DNA of 64,000 nt from Brevundimonas sp. NIBR10 (GCF_027912515.1 NZ_CP115464.1:3635501-3699500), one strand, 5' to 3'. Positions 36,684 through 46,838 are shown, counted from the stretch's first letter. The notes: generated from the sequence alone by a model not told the origin. Program-made: numbers and translations.

Positions 36684-37778
36684 ATGGCTCTGAAAGTCGC
36701 GATCGTCGGCCTGCCCAACGTCGGCAAGTCCACCCTGTTCAACGCCCTGACCAAGACGGCGGCGGCCCAGGCGGCCAACTATCCGTTCTGCACCATCGAG
36801 CCCAACACCGGCGACGTGGCGGTGCCCGAGCCGCGGCTGGACGTGCTGGCAGAGATCGCGGGATCCAAGGAGATCATCCCCTCGCGCATCACCTTCGTCG
36901 ATATCGCCGGCCTGGTGCGCGGTGCGTCCAAGGGTGAGGGGCTCGGCAACCAGTTCCTGGCCAATATCCGCGACTGCGACGCCGTGGCCTTCGTCGCGCG
37001 CTGCTTCGTCGATGACGACATCACCCATGTCGAGAACCGGATCGACCCGATCTCGGACCTGGAGATCATCGAGACCGAACTGATGCTGGCCGATCTGGAA
37101 AGTCTCGAAAAGCGGGTCACCAACGTCGAGAAGAAGGCCAAGGGCGGCGACAAGGAGGCCCAGACGACGCTGCGCCTGATCAATATGGCGCTCGAGCCGC
37201 TGCGCGCCGGCAAGCCCGCGCGCGTGGTCCAGGTGTCCAAGGAGGACGAGAAGGCCTGGCACATGCTCCAGCTGCTGACCTCCCTGCCCGCCCTTTATGT
37301 ATCCAACGTCGACGAGGGCTCGGCCGACAAGGGCAATGAGCTGTCCGACCTGGTCGCCAAGCGCGCCGCGCAGGACAACGCGAACTCGGTCGTCATCTCG
37401 GCCAAGATCGATTCCGAACTGGCCGTTCTCGATGCCGAGGAACAGGCCGAGTTCCTGGAGAGCCTGGGTCTTGCCGAGCCGGGTCTGAACCGGCTGATCC
37501 GCGAGGCCTATTCGCTGCTGGGCCTGCAGTCCTATTTCACGGTCGGCCCCAAGGAAGCCCGCGCCTGGACCATCCACGTCGGCGACACCGCGCCCCAGGC
37601 GGCCGGGGTCATCCACACCGACTTTGAAAAGGGCTTCATCCGCGCCGAAACCGTCGCCTACGAGGACTATGTCGCCTTCAAGGGCGAGGCCAAGGCCCGC
37701 GAGGCCGGCAAGCTGCGCGCCGAAGGCAAGGCCTATGTCGTCAAGGACGGCGACGTGATGAACTTCCTGTTCAACTAG
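36684..37778 (+). CDS. ychF: Redox-regulated ATPase YchF
   Basis: Obg-family P-loop protein that prefers ATP. The 364-residue product has GLPNVGKSTLFNALTK, the FVDIAGLVRGASKGEGLGNQFL switch region and SNVDE in place of the GTP-specific NKxD. A C-terminal TGS-like domain ends in YVVKDGDVMNFLFN. It binds ribosomes and affects oxidative stress responses in other bacteria. Confidence 0.97.
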   Translation: MALKVAIVGLPNVGKSTLFNALTKTAAAQAANYPFCTIEPNTGDVAVPEPRLDVLAEIAGSKEIIPSRITFVDIAGLVRGASKGEGLGNQFLANIRDCDAVAFVARCFVDDDITHVENRIDPISDLEIIETELMLADLESLEKRVTNVEKKAKGGDKEAQTTLRLINMALEPLRAGKPARVVQVSKEDEKAWHMLQLLTSLPALYVSNVDEGSADKGNELSDLVAKRAAQDNANSVVISAKIDSELAVLDAEEQAEFLESLGLAEPGLNRLIREAYSLLGLQSYFTVGPKEARAWTIHVGDTAPQAAGVIHTDFEKGFIRAETVAYEDYVAFKGEAKAREAGKLRAEGKAYVVKDGDVMNFLFN

Positions 37779-37786
37779 GCGGAGCG

Positions 37787-39412
37787 GTGATGCGATCTTT
37801 GAAGGCAGCGGTCTTCGCGGGTGTGCTGGCAGCGACGGCCTCGGTGTGCCCGGGACCGATCGGGGCAGTCGCCGCACAAGAGGTAAGCCCTCCCGACGGT
37901 GCGGTGCCCGCGCTTCCGACCCTCGGCCGCGAACGCATCACACTGGAAATCCTGGGGCTGGAACCCGCCGGAGAGCCGGTCGTCAGCGGGATCACCGAAA
38001 AGGGTGATCCGATCCTGAGCGCGCCTTTCCGGCTGCGCGAAGAGGGCCGGCTCGCCGCCGACATCGCCACACAGAGCTATCGGATGGCCGCTGGCGTTTC
38101 CGTCGTCCACCGCGAGTTCAAGCCACAGGGTACTGACGCCTCAGAGGCGATCCAAGCGTGGTGCGGCCCCGGCGAGACCCGCACCATGTTCGGCTGGAGT
38201 GGCGGCAGCACGGTCTGCATGGTCCACACGGCGGACGGGAAGGCCAATCTCGGCGCGCCGCAGCTGAGCTTTGGGCCCTGGTGGATGTCGACCAATGTCG
38301 CCTTCATCTCGCCTGACGCTCGGGCCGAGCGCGTCGCGGTCGAGCCCGCCCAAACGCCATCCACCTTCAACCTGATCTTCGTCTACGAGCGCTTGCGGCC
38401 CGAGGGCGTCGCCCTTCATGCGGCGATCGAGGGCCCCGGCTTGAGCGCGGACGCCCGACCTTACCGTTACGATATGGCGCGTCGCGTCCTGCCTGTGGTC
38501 AATGGTGTCGCCGAACTGACCTATGACGGATTGAAGGTGAGCCTGACGCCCGAACGGCGCGGCGACGTCGTCGTGGCGACATCGGAACGGGTCGCGCCGT
38601 CGTTCGACATCGCAGCGCTCAGGGCAAGGATCGCGGCGACGAACCGGCCGTCCTCCGGGACACCGGACGGCTCGCCCGAGGATAGGGCGACGGCCGAGAT
38701 TGAGGCCGTGGAGCCGACACCCTTCGTCATCGGCGGGATCAGACTGGACCCCACCGCCCTGACCGTCGGCCAGGGCGTGCTGGAGCGCGGCGGAATCGCC
38801 GTATCGGGCCAGGCCACCTATGCGGTGACGACGCGACTTCAGAATCCCGTCAACCTCAGGGCCACCTTCGTCAACGACACGGCTCCGGCCGGGCTGATCC
38901 TTCATCGGGTAGAGTTCGCGGACCGCTCGCCTCTAGGGTCGCGAACGATGACGCGCATCTGGTGCGGGCCGATCGCCAAGCCGACGCTGTTCAGCGGCAA
39001 CGAGCGGATCACCATGTGCCTGCGCCGTGGGATGTTTGGCAGTTGGGAGGCCTTCTGGCCCGCGACCGGCCGACCCTGGCTCGGCACCACACGGCAACTC
39101 GGTGTCGTCGGAACCCTGGAGGCGACGGGCTTTTCGCCCGAGCCTTCTCCGACGTCCCTGCTGGAGCCGCTGAGCGTCCGGGCCGAGATTCAGCGGGTCA
39201 CTGACGACGCCGTGACCCTGCGCCTGTTTGCCCGACGCGAAGACGAAGACGCCCTCATCCTGACCGTCACGCCGAAGTTCGAGAACGGCGTCGCGGTCCT
39301 GCCCCTGTGGACCCATCGCCTGGCGTTGACCCGATCGGACAATGGCGTGACGGCGGCACTTTCGGCGGACGGCGACGGCCAGGGGCCGACCGATGATGGC
39401 GTCTATCCCTAG
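37787..39412 (+). CDS. Secreted protein with two homologous halves, unknown function
   Basis: A 541-residue protein with a signal peptide (about residues 1-30). I recognise no family. Two halves share a pattern: VVHREFKPQ...AWCGPGETRTMFGW...C (Cys126, Cys144) and ILHRVEFAD...IWCGPIAKPTLFSG...C (Cys393, Cys411). Both Cys pairs are 18 apart, and the halves are offset by 267 residues. Downstream, VVNGVAELTYDGLKVSLTPERRGDV pairs with FENGVAVLPLWTHRLALTRSDNGV. Export and paired Cys suggest disulfide-bonded beta domains. It starts 8 bp after ychF; another exported lipoprotein gene is convergent. Confidence 0.8.
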   Translation: MMRSLKAAVFAGVLAATASVCPGPIGAVAAQEVSPPDGAVPALPTLGRERITLEILGLEPAGEPVVSGITEKGDPILSAPFRLREEGRLAADIATQSYRMAAGVSVVHREFKPQGTDASEAIQAWCGPGETRTMFGWSGGSTVCMVHTADGKANLGAPQLSFGPWWMSTNVAFISPDARAERVAVEPAQTPSTFNLIFVYERLRPEGVALHAAIEGPGLSADARPYRYDMARRVLPVVNGVAELTYDGLKVSLTPERRGDVVVATSERVAPSFDIAALRARIAATNRPSSGTPDGSPEDRATAEIEAVEPTPFVIGGIRLDPTALTVGQGVLERGGIAVSGQATYAVTTRLQNPVNLRATFVNDTAPAGLILHRVEFADRSPLGSRTMTRIWCGPIAKPTLFSGNERITMCLRRGMFGSWEAFWPATGRPWLGTTRQLGVVGTLEATGFSPEPSPTSLLEPLSVRAEIQRVTDDAVTLRLFARREDEDALILTVTPKFENGVAVLPLWTHRLALTRSDNGVTAALSADGDGQGPTDDGVYP

Positions 39413-39423
39413 CCGGAAATCGT

Positions 39424-39909
39424 CTACGCTGGCGGCGGAGCGACCTGGGCCACCTCGCCCAGGGTCGTGCATTTGTGCAGTTTGACGGTGGTGTCACCGC
39501 GATCCAGCCAGGTCAAGGCGAGGATATCGCCGACGACGGTCATCTGGACCCGTTCATTGCGGGTCTGGCCTTCGGACCGGCACTGCAGGGCGGCCCGATA
39601 GCCGCTGGCCGTCTCGTCGATCGAGGCGATGTGGCAGCTGTTCTCGTAGCTCTCGAAGCGGACGGGCGTGATCTCGATCGGGCGGCGCTCGCCCTGGGGT
39701 GCCGCGCACCAGGCCACGTCGGCGGCCCAGCGGCCGACGAAGCTGGCCGGACCGGTGCCCGGTGGGCGGGTGTCGGACGAGCCTGTGGCCTTGGGCGCGA
39801 TACGGTCTTCGTCACGCAGGGGCGCGGCGGGTTCCGTCGGCGGATTGACCTCGGCCCGCCCACAGGCGGCCAATGTCAGGATGGCGGTAAACAGCAGAAG
39901 ATGACGCAT
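39424..39909 (-). CDS. Lipoprotein, uncharacterised
   Basis: A 161-residue exported protein with signal MRHLLLFTAILTLAAC ending in a lipobox. The mature part (GRWAADVAWCAAPQGERRPIEITPVRFESYENSCHIASI...ALQCRSEGQTRNERVQM) has four cysteines and looks like a small beta-barrel sensor or inhibitor domain. Function unknown. Confidence 0.78.
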   Translation of the reverse strand: MRHLLLFTAILTLAACGRAEVNPPTEPAAPLRDEDRIAPKATGSSDTRPPGTGPASFVGRWAADVAWCAAPQGERRPIEITPVRFESYENSCHIASIDETASGYRAALQCRSEGQTRNERVQMTVVGDILALTWLDRGDTTVKLHKCTTLGEVAQVAPPPA

Positions 39910-39959
39910 CCAGCGGTAACGCTTGTGACTGGCCCTTGTTCAAAGAGCCCGCCAAAGGC

Positions 39960-41561
39960 CTACTGCCGCGCGGCGTCGCTTTCCTTGCGCAGGGCGGCAA
40001 ACTCCGAGCCCGGCTTCCACTGCGGCCAGTCGGTCTCGTTTGCGACCTCCTGACCCAGCCGGTAGAGCAGGGTCAGGTTCTGGATGGCGGCGGTGAAGTC
40101 GTAGTCGGCGCGCCATTCATCATCGAGCTTGTGGTAATACTGGGCCATCTGGGCCTGGTAGTAGGGCCGGCCGACAGCCTCGCCCCCCTCGACGAAATCC
40201 ACGCCGGTCCAGGGCATCAGGGCCGGCACCCCGCCGACCGCGAAGTTGAAGTGGTCCGAGCGGTAATAGAACCCCTGTTCGGGCTCGCCGTCCCCGACCA
40301 CCCCGCCGTCACGTCCGGCCGCAGCCGCCAGACGGGCCAGATCGTCCTCCAGCATGGACTTGCCGATGCCGAACAGGGCGATCGAGCGGGTCGCGGGCGT
40401 GAAGGGCAGCATGTCGATGTTGATGTCGGCGGCCGTCTTCTCCAGCGGATAGACAGGATGAGCGGCGTACCATTCCGAGCCCAGCAGGCCCTGCTCCTCG
40501 GCCGTCACATGCAGGAAGACGACGGTGCGTTCAGGCGGCGGGCCGGCCTTGAAGGCGCGCGCCATCTCCAGCACGCCCGAGGTGCCCGAAGCGTTGTCCC
40601 AGGCCCCGTTGAAGATGCGGTCGCCGTTGGCGTCCGGATCGGCGGCCGTGCCGACGTGATCCCAGTGGGCGGAATAGACCAGGACCTCATCCGGACGTTC
40701 GGAACCGGGAATTTTGGCCAGCAGGTTGTTGGAATGGATGACCTCGGCGGTCTCGGCGATGTCGAGGCTGATCGTGATGCCGCTGTCGTGGGCCTTGAAG
40801 GCACCGCCCTGTTTGGCCATGGCGACCAGGGCCTCCATGTCTCCGCCCTGCTCGACCGCCATAGGGCCGGCGATATCCATGGTCATGACGCCCTGGAAGG
40901 CGGTCTCATTGGCTCCCACCAGGGTCATGCGCGGACGGTTGCCGCCACGCATCCCCCGCCCGCCGGTTACGGGATAGAGGGTGATGATCCCGACAGCGCC
41001 ACGCTTGAGCGCCTCATTGGTCTTGTGGGTGCCCGAGCCGTAGAAGTTCGGATCGGCACCGAAGGCCTCGGGCTGGCCGCCCAGGACCACGACCAGCTTG
41101 CCGGTCAGGTCGATGTCGCCATAGTCGTCCCAGTTGCGCTCGGGAGCCACGACGCCATAGCCGGCGAAAACCATGGGAACGTTGTCGAGCTTGACCAGGC
41201 CGTCACCGGCCCCGGCCCGCAGGGCCATGCCCGTCTCGATGGTGTGGGCGACGCCCTCGCGACCGGTCCAAGTAACGACCGGCGGGCGGGTGGGAGTCAG
41301 GCGCAGAAGTTCGACGGGTTGCAGCCATTGACCGTTCGGCCCGCCGGGTTCCAGCCCCATGGCCTCATACTGGGCCTGGAGATAGTCCAAGGTCATCTTC
41401 TCGCCAACCTTGCCCGGGAACCGTCCCTCCAGACTGTCGTCGGCCAGGTATTTGATGTGGTCGGACAGACGTTCGGCCGAGAAGTCCTGGGCGGTGGCGG
41501 GCAAGGCCGCGAACAGCAGCGCCGAGGCGGCGACGCCGCAGAGGATACGACCGAACATCAT
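39960..41561 (-). CDS. Secreted M28 family metallopeptidase (first of a tandem pair)
   Basis: A 533-residue exported aminopeptidase-type protein with a signal ending PATAQ. A PA-like domain is inserted (GYGVVAPERNWDDYGDIDLTGKLVVVL). Di-zinc ligands and base are visible: SAHWDH (His299, Asp301), WDNASG (Asp322), TAEEQGLLGSE (Glu355, Glu356), NIDM (Asp383) and the late YYHKLDDEW His. Its upstream neighbour encodes a paralogue on the same strand. Confidence 0.94.
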   Translation of the reverse strand: MMFGRILCGVAASALLFAALPATAQDFSAERLSDHIKYLADDSLEGRFPGKVGEKMTLDYLQAQYEAMGLEPGGPNGQWLQPVELLRLTPTRPPVVTWTGREGVAHTIETGMALRAGAGDGLVKLDNVPMVFAGYGVVAPERNWDDYGDIDLTGKLVVVLGGQPEAFGADPNFYGSGTHKTNEALKRGAVGIITLYPVTGGRGMRGGNRPRMTLVGANETAFQGVMTMDIAGPMAVEQGGDMEALVAMAKQGGAFKAHDSGITISLDIAETAEVIHSNNLLAKIPGSERPDEVLVYSAHWDHVGTAADPDANGDRIFNGAWDNASGTSGVLEMARAFKAGPPPERTVVFLHVTAEEQGLLGSEWYAAHPVYPLEKTAADINIDMLPFTPATRSIALFGIGKSMLEDDLARLAAAAGRDGGVVGDGEPEQGFYYRSDHFNFAVGGVPALMPWTGVDFVEGGEAVGRPYYQAQMAQYYHKLDDEWRADYDFTAAIQNLTLLYRLGQEVANETDWPQWKPGSEFAALRKESDAARQ

Positions 41562-41630
41562 GGAGCTCCGAATGACTGGCCGTCACAATAGGCGGAGCGC
41601 GGACGCCCCGCCCATTACGTTTTTGTCACC

Positions 41631-43298
41631 TTATTTGCGCTGATCGGCGGAAGCCGCGCGGGCGGGGCCGAACTCGGACGCGGGCTTCCACTGGGGCCAG
41701 TCACGGCTGTCGGCCAGGGCGCGGCCGATGGAGTAGTAGACCGACAGATCCTCGATCTGGCCGCCATAGTCCCAGTCGGCGGACCATTCGTCGTCGGCCT
41801 GATGATAGCGCTTGTTGGTGTATTCGTCGCGAGAGGCGATCCGGGCGGCGATCGGTTCGTCGCGGAAGTCGCCGCCGCTCTCGGCATAGGCCATGGGCAC
41901 GCCCTGCTTGGCCAGGGGGAAGTGATCGGAGCGGAAATAGTAGCCGGCCTGGGTGTTGCCGTCGGGCTCGATCACCCGGCCCTGGGCGGCGGCGGCGGCC
42001 GTGATCCGCTCGTCGAAGTCCGACTGACCCGCGCCGATCACGCTCATCGCCGTGGTCCGGCCATAGACATTGGCCGAGTCCATGTTGAATCCGCCGACCG
42101 TGGTCGCCAGCGGATACAGCGGATTGGCCGCATAGTATTCCGAGCCCAGCAGGCCGCTTTCCTCGGCGGTGAAGCTGAGCATCACGATCGAACGCTGGGT
42201 GCGTGGGGCAGCGGCATAGACCCGTGCCAGCTCCAGCAGGCCCGCCGTGCCCGAGGCGTTGTCGACCGCGCCGTTGAAGATGGCGTCGCCGTTGGCATCA
42301 GGCTGGCCGATGCCGATGTGGTCCCAGTGGGCGGTGTAGAGGAGGGTCTCGTCCGGATGGGTGGTCCCCTCCAGCCGGGCGACGACATTGTGGCTCTGGA
42401 TCGACGTCTGATCCAGGTCGAACATCCCGCTGAAGGCGGCACCGGGCAGCTCGACCGGCTGGAAGTCACGGCTGCGGGCCTGGCGTTTCAGGACCGCGAA
42501 ATCCAGTCCGGCGTGCTGGAACAGCTGGACCGCGACGTCGCGCTGGATCCAGGCTTCCATCGGGACGCGGGCAGCGGACGGATCGGCGCGCTCGATGTCG
42601 AACTGGGGTTGGGTCCAGGAGTTGCGGACAGTGGCCCAGCCGTAGGACGCCGGGGCATCCTCATGCACGATCAGGACGCCCGCCGCGCCCTGACGCGCCG
42701 CCTCTTCGTATTTGTAGGTCCAGCGGCCGTAGTAGGTCATGGCCTTGCCGTTGAAGGTGTCGAGCGACGCGTCCTCGAAATCGGCGTCGTTGATGAGCAC
42801 CACCAGGATCTTGCCCTTCAGGTCCATGCCCTTGAAGTCATTCCAGTTCCGCTCCGGCGCGGTGATGCCGTAGCCGACGAAGACCAGGGGCGCGTTCGTC
42901 ATCATCACGTGGCCGGACGGGTTCGGCAGCCGCGTCGACGCGACGATCTGTTCGCCCTGAACCAGCGGCAGTTCCCAGTCGCCGACCTTTAGCCCGGCTT
43001 GGAGGTTGGACACCGCGAACCGGTTCAGGGTCACGCCTTGCGTCCACAGGCGCGTGCCGTCGGGCTGGAGGTCGCCGCCGGGCTGAAAGCCCGCCGCTGC
43101 ATACTGTTCGCTCAGATATTTGACCGTCTTCGCTTCCGCCGGGGTGGCGATGCCGCGCCCCTCGTAGCTGTCGTCGGACAGGATGCGGATGTGTTCCGAC
43201 AGACGCGCAGGATCGAAGCCGGGGTCGCTCTGGGCGAACGCTATCGACGACAGGGCGGTGGCGGTCAGGAGGGCGGCGAACGACAGGGACAGACGCAT
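41631..43298 (-). CDS. Secreted M28 family metallopeptidase (second of a tandem pair)
   Basis: A 555-residue paralogue of the previous gene, with a signal ending in SIAFAQ from ATG 43298 (a longer frame to 43328 exists). It keeps GYGITAPERNWNDFKGMDLKGKILVVL, TAHWDH, GAVDNASG, TAEESGLLGSEYYA, and YHQADDEW. About 70 bp separates the genes. The pair probably arose by tandem duplication; differing specificity loops are likely. Confidence 0.94.
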   Translation of the reverse strand: MRLSLSFAALLTATALSSIAFAQSDPGFDPARLSEHIRILSDDSYEGRGIATPAEAKTVKYLSEQYAAAGFQPGGDLQPDGTRLWTQGVTLNRFAVSNLQAGLKVGDWELPLVQGEQIVASTRLPNPSGHVMMTNAPLVFVGYGITAPERNWNDFKGMDLKGKILVVLINDADFEDASLDTFNGKAMTYYGRWTYKYEEAARQGAAGVLIVHEDAPASYGWATVRNSWTQPQFDIERADPSAARVPMEAWIQRDVAVQLFQHAGLDFAVLKRQARSRDFQPVELPGAAFSGMFDLDQTSIQSHNVVARLEGTTHPDETLLYTAHWDHIGIGQPDANGDAIFNGAVDNASGTAGLLELARVYAAAPRTQRSIVMLSFTAEESGLLGSEYYAANPLYPLATTVGGFNMDSANVYGRTTAMSVIGAGQSDFDERITAAAAAQGRVIEPDGNTQAGYYFRSDHFPLAKQGVPMAYAESGGDFRDEPIAARIASRDEYTNKRYHQADDEWSADWDYGGQIEDLSVYYSIGRALADSRDWPQWKPASEFGPARAASADQRK

Positions 43299-43368
43299 GG
43301 AAACTCCACTCAGGCGGGGGTGGAGCAACCCTAGTGCCCGAGCGAGGTCCCGTCACCCTTGCCGTCGA

Positions 43369-43953
43369 TCAGGGCGTCGGAGAGACCGGATCGCCCGCCG
43401 GCCAGGCCGTGTCGCCGATCCGACGGAGCCTCAGTTCGATGAAGCGGCGCGGTGGCTGGCCCTCCGCGACATAGTCCCCGACCTCATGCCATTCGCCGTC
43501 CTTGATCGTGGCGACATACATCACCCTGGCGTTGGGTCCGGCGGGGGTTTCCCACTTGAAACCGTCCTCGGTGACTTCGAACGGATAGTCGCCGGAATAG
43601 CCGTTGGCGTAGGAATGGAAATTGTAGCGGCTGGTGCGCGGGTCCCAGGCGATAGTGGCCATGGCGTTGAACTGGGTCGAGCCGTCAGCCGCATAGCCCC
43701 GGCCCTCGATCACCCGGATCGATCCGCCCAGCATCGGCCCGACGCGTTCGGTCTGGGTCAGGGTCACGGCACCGCCAGGCCCGGACGTGACCGCCGTGCC
43801 GCGCCACTCCCCGTCCATGAAGGCCAGTCTGGCGAGGGCTTCGCGCTGGGCCGCGGTGCCCGCAGGCTGCTGGGTCTGGGCGCTGGCGACGCCTGAGCCG
43901 AGAGCCAGGGACGCGATGACGGCAAAGGCGAGATGACGAACCGACGACTTCAT
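43369..43953 (-). CDS. Secreted small beta-rich protein (DUF1579-like), uncharacterised
   Basis: A 194-residue exported protein with signal ending GVASAQ. The core FMDGEWRGTAVTSGPGGAVTLTQTERVGPMLGGSIRVIEGRGYAADGS...FNAMATIAWDPRTSRYNFHSYANGYSGDYPFEV resembles DUF1579/lipocalin-like proteins. A ligand-binding function is plausible but unknown. It lies between the M28 pair and the bc1 operon on the same strand. Confidence 0.75.
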   Translation of the reverse strand: MKSSVRHLAFAVIASLALGSGVASAQTQQPAGTAAQREALARLAFMDGEWRGTAVTSGPGGAVTLTQTERVGPMLGGSIRVIEGRGYAADGSTQFNAMATIAWDPRTSRYNFHSYANGYSGDYPFEVTEDGFKWETPAGPNARVMYVATIKDGEWHEVGDYVAEGQPPRRFIELRLRRIGDTAWPAGDPVSPTP

Positions 43954-44014
43954 GATGGAGCCTCCTCCTGATCTGGCTTTGTAATATAAAGTTCTTTCTC
44001 AAGATGGCAAGAGG

Positions 44015-44047
44015 CAAGAAAAAACCCGCCGGAGCGAACTCGGCGGG
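44015..44047 (-). terminator. Terminator of the cytochrome bc1 operon
   Basis: Stem CCCGCCG/CGGCGGG followed on the minus strand by a TTTTTTC run. It lies 28 bp past the petC stop. Confidence 0.85.
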
Positions 44048-44074
44048 CTGATCCTTATCGGTGTCGCGGGACAG

Positions 44075-44935
44075 CTAGTGGGCGATGCCCTTCCAGATGC
44101 GGCGGTAGCTGGCGTAGGTGATGCCCGCGAACAGCAGCAGGAAGGCCAGCACGCCGAAACCGGCCTGCTTGCGTTCAACGGCATGGGGCTCGGAGGCCCA
44201 GGCGATGAAGGCGGAGACGTCCTTGGCCATCTGGTCCTTCGAGGCGACGGTGCCGTCGTCGTAGGTGACCAGACCGTCGGAGGCCAGCGGATTGGGCATG
44301 GCGATGAAGCCGCCGGGCGGCACATGGGCACCCTCGGGCATGAACGGCGTCAGGTCGCCGGCCATATAGGCGTTGTAGTGCTGGGTCGGCGTCATCTTCA
44401 GCTCCGCCGGCGGCGCATCGTAGCCCGTCAGCAGGGAGTAGATGTAGTTCGCGCCACCGTGACGAGCCTTGGCCATGACCGACAGGTCGGGCGGATTGGC
44501 ACCACCGTTGGCGGCGGCACCGGCCGTCGCATTCGGATAGGGGGCCGGAAACTTGTCCGCCGCGATACCGGGACGCATCATCGATTCACCGGTCTCGGTG
44601 TCGATTGCGGCAACCTGGGCCTCGGCCGCGATGGCCTTGACGAAGCGGTTGGCGGCCGGGTTTTCGGCGTGCTCGTCGTAGAACGGCCCGCCCGGGATGC
44701 CCAGGTCGCGGAAGTGCAGCAGGTTCATCGAGTGACAGGCCGCACAGACCTCGCGATAGACCTTGTAGCCGCGCTGCAGCTGGCCTTGATCGAAGGTGCC
44801 GAACGGACCCTCGAAAGAGAAGCCGGGCTTCTTCAGTTCATGAGCGCCGCCCTCGGCCATGGCCGGGGCCGCAGCGAAAGTCAGGCCGCCGACGGCCGCG
44901 ACCAGGGCGATGGTTTTACGGATAGAAAGCGTCAT
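44075..44935 (-). CDS. petC: Cytochrome c1 of the bc1 complex
   Basis: The 286-residue subunit passes electrons from the Rieske protein to cytochrome c. It has a signal peptide (APAMAE), the heme site CAACHSMNLLHFRDLG, the axial-Met region MPNPLA, and a C-terminal membrane anchor. ATG 44935 lies 5 bp after the petB stop. A 679-residue frame through 46114 joins it to a shadow of petB and is an artefact. Confidence 0.97.
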   Translation of the reverse strand: MTLSIRKTIALVAAVGGLTFAAAPAMAEGGAHELKKPGFSFEGPFGTFDQGQLQRGYKVYREVCAACHSMNLLHFRDLGIPGGPFYDEHAENPAANRFVKAIAAEAQVAAIDTETGESMMRPGIAADKFPAPYPNATAGAAANGGANPPDLSVMAKARHGGANYIYSLLTGYDAPPAELKMTPTQHYNAYMAGDLTPFMPEGAHVPPGGFIAMPNPLASDGLVTYDDGTVASKDQMAKDVSAFIAWASEPHAVERKQAGFGVLAFLLLFAGITYASYRRIWKGIAH

Positions 44936-44940
44936 CACGC

Positions 44941-46269
44941 TCAGCCCTTCTTTTCGGCTTGGGCGGGAACGAGGCCGGACACCGTCGCCGGATGCGACAG
45001 CACCGGTTCCGAGATCGAGGCCGGGATCGGCAACGGCGTCTCCTTCAGTCCCACCAGTGGCAGGATGATGAAGAAGAAGGCGAAGTAGTAGGCGGTGAAC
45101 AGGCGCGTCAGCCACAGATAGGAGTTTAGGTCGCCGTCGATCAGGGTGAAGGTCTTGAACGATCCGATCACCGGGGCGTCGGGCAGTTGCCCCCCGCACC
45201 AGCCCAGACCCAGGCCGACGAAGACGAAGATGAAGAAGAAGGCGCGCATGGTCGGGCGATAACGCATCGAGCGCACCCGCGACGTGTCCAGCCAGGGCAG
45301 GATGAACAGGACGCCGATCGAGCCGAACATGGCCACCACGCCGCCGAACTTGTCGGGGATGGCGCGCAGGATCGCGTAGAAGGGCAGCATGTACCATTCG
45401 GGCACGATGTGCGCGGGCGTCTGGAGCGGGTTGGCCGGGATGTAGTTGTCGGCGTGACCCAGGGCGTCCGGCATAAAGAAGACGAAGGTCGAGAACAGGA
45501 TGAGGAACAGCAGGACCGCGAACCCGTCCTTGACCGTGTAGTACGGGTGGAAGGGGATCATGTCCTTGGCCTGGCGATCCTTGGGGATCAGGATCCCGAC
45601 CGGGTTGTTCTGGCCCGAGGTGTGCAGCGCCCACAGGTGCAGCACGACCACGCCGAAGATCACGAACGGCAGCAGATAGTGCAGCGAGAAGAAGCGGTTC
45701 AGCGTGGCGTTGTCGATGGCGGGACCACCGCGCAGCCAGATCAGGATCGGCTCGCCGATCAGCGGGATCGCACCGATCAGATTGGTGATCACCTCGGCAC
45801 CCCAGTAGGACATCTGGCCCCACGGCAGGACGTAGCCCAGGAAGGCGGTGGCGATCATCAGGAAGAAGATCACGCAGCCCAGGATCCAGATCATCTCCCG
45901 CGGCGCCTTGTAACTGCCGTAGTAGAGGCCACGCAGCATGTGCAGATAGACCGCGATGAAGAACATCGAGGCCCCGTTGGCGTGGACGAAGCGGATCAGC
46001 CAGCCGCCGTTGACGTCGCGCATGATGCGCTCGACCGAAGCGAAGGCCAGTTCGGTGTTGGGCGTATAGTGCATGGCCAGCACGATGCCCGTGGCGATCT
46101 GAATCACCAGGCACAGCGTCAGGATGCCGCCGAAGGTGTACCAGTAGTTCAGGTTCTTGGGCGTCGGCAGCGACAGATAGTCAGCGCCGAAACGCACGAT
46201 CGGAAGACGCGTGTCGAGCCACTTCTCGATGCCGGACTTGGGGACGTAGGTGGACGGATGTTCGCTCAT
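44941..46269 (-). CDS. petB: Cytochrome b of the bc1 complex
   Basis: The 442-residue integral membrane subunit with eight or more helices that binds two b hemes and forms the Qo and Qi sites. Family motifs include [43 protein letters not shown] and the [13 protein letters not shown] loop. It lies between petA and petC. Confidence 0.98.
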   Translation of the reverse strand: MSEHPSTYVPKSGIEKWLDTRLPIVRFGADYLSLPTPKNLNYWYTFGGILTLCLVIQIATGIVLAMHYTPNTELAFASVERIMRDVNGGWLIRFVHANGASMFFIAVYLHMLRGLYYGSYKAPREMIWILGCVIFFLMIATAFLGYVLPWGQMSYWGAEVITNLIGAIPLIGEPILIWLRGGPAIDNATLNRFFSLHYLLPFVIFGVVVLHLWALHTSGQNNPVGILIPKDRQAKDMIPFHPYYTVKDGFAVLLFLILFSTFVFFMPDALGHADNYIPANPLQTPAHIVPEWYMLPFYAILRAIPDKFGGVVAMFGSIGVLFILPWLDTSRVRSMRYRPTMRAFFFIFVFVGLGLGWCGGQLPDAPVIGSFKTFTLIDGDLNSYLWLTRLFTAYYFAFFFIILPLVGLKETPLPIPASISEPVLSHPATVSGLVPAQAEKKG

Positions 46270-46280
46270 CGGTGCTGCTT

Positions 46281-46838
46281 TCAGCCGATCTTGATCGTGG
46301 AGCCGGCCGTGAACTCATAGTCGGGAACGACCAGGTTCTTGGGCGCGGGGCCTTTGCGGATACGTCCGGCGGCATCGTAGTGCGAGCCATGGCAGGGGCA
46401 GAACCAGCCGCCGAAGTCACCGGTGCCGAATGTCGGGATACAGCCCAGGTGGGTGCAGGACCCGATCACGACCAGCATGGGCTCGTGGCCCGGCTTGGTG
46501 CGCTCGGCGTCGGTCTGGGGTTCCTTCAGGTCGCCGGCGTTGTCGTCGGCCTTGACCCTGGCGATCTCGGCGGCGGTGCGGTTGCGCACGAACACCGGCT
46601 TGCCCTGCCAGGTGATGACGACCTGCTGGCCCTCGGCGACCTTGGAGGTGTCGAACTCGATCGTCGACAGCGCCAGGGTGTCGGCGGCGGGGTTCATCTG
46701 ATTCACCAGCGGCCAGACCGCCATGACACCCGCGCCGGCGGCCATGGCCCCGGCAGCGATGTGGATGAAGTCGCGGCGGGTGGCGTCATCGCCATCCGGC
46801 CCATGCGCGCCGTCTGTAGTTACGACCGGTTCGGCCAC
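46281..46838 (-). CDS. petA: Ubiquinol-cytochrome c reductase iron-sulfur (Rieske) subunit
   Basis: The 185-residue Rieske protein. A twin-arginine signal-anchor ([18 protein letters not shown]) is followed by the 2Fe-2S domain with CTHLGC and CPCHGSHYD. First gene of petABC. Its promoter must lie in 46839-47033, shared with divergent trmL. Confidence 0.98.
   Translation of the reverse strand: MAEPVVTTDGAHGPDGDDATRRDFIHIAAGAMAAGAGVMAVWPLVNQMNPAADTLALSTIEFDTSKVAEGQQVVITWQGKPVFVRNRTAAEIARVKADDNAGDLKEPQTDAERTKPGHEPMLVVIGSCTHLGCIPTFGTGDFGGWFCPCHGSHYDAAGRIRKGPAPKNLVVPDYEFTAGSTIKIG

Noticed and set aside
44075..46114. 679-codon minus-strand frame joining a petB shadow with cytochrome c1
   Set aside because: Only the last 286 codons are a real protein (petC); the rest is petB read out of frame, so it is not a natural fusion.
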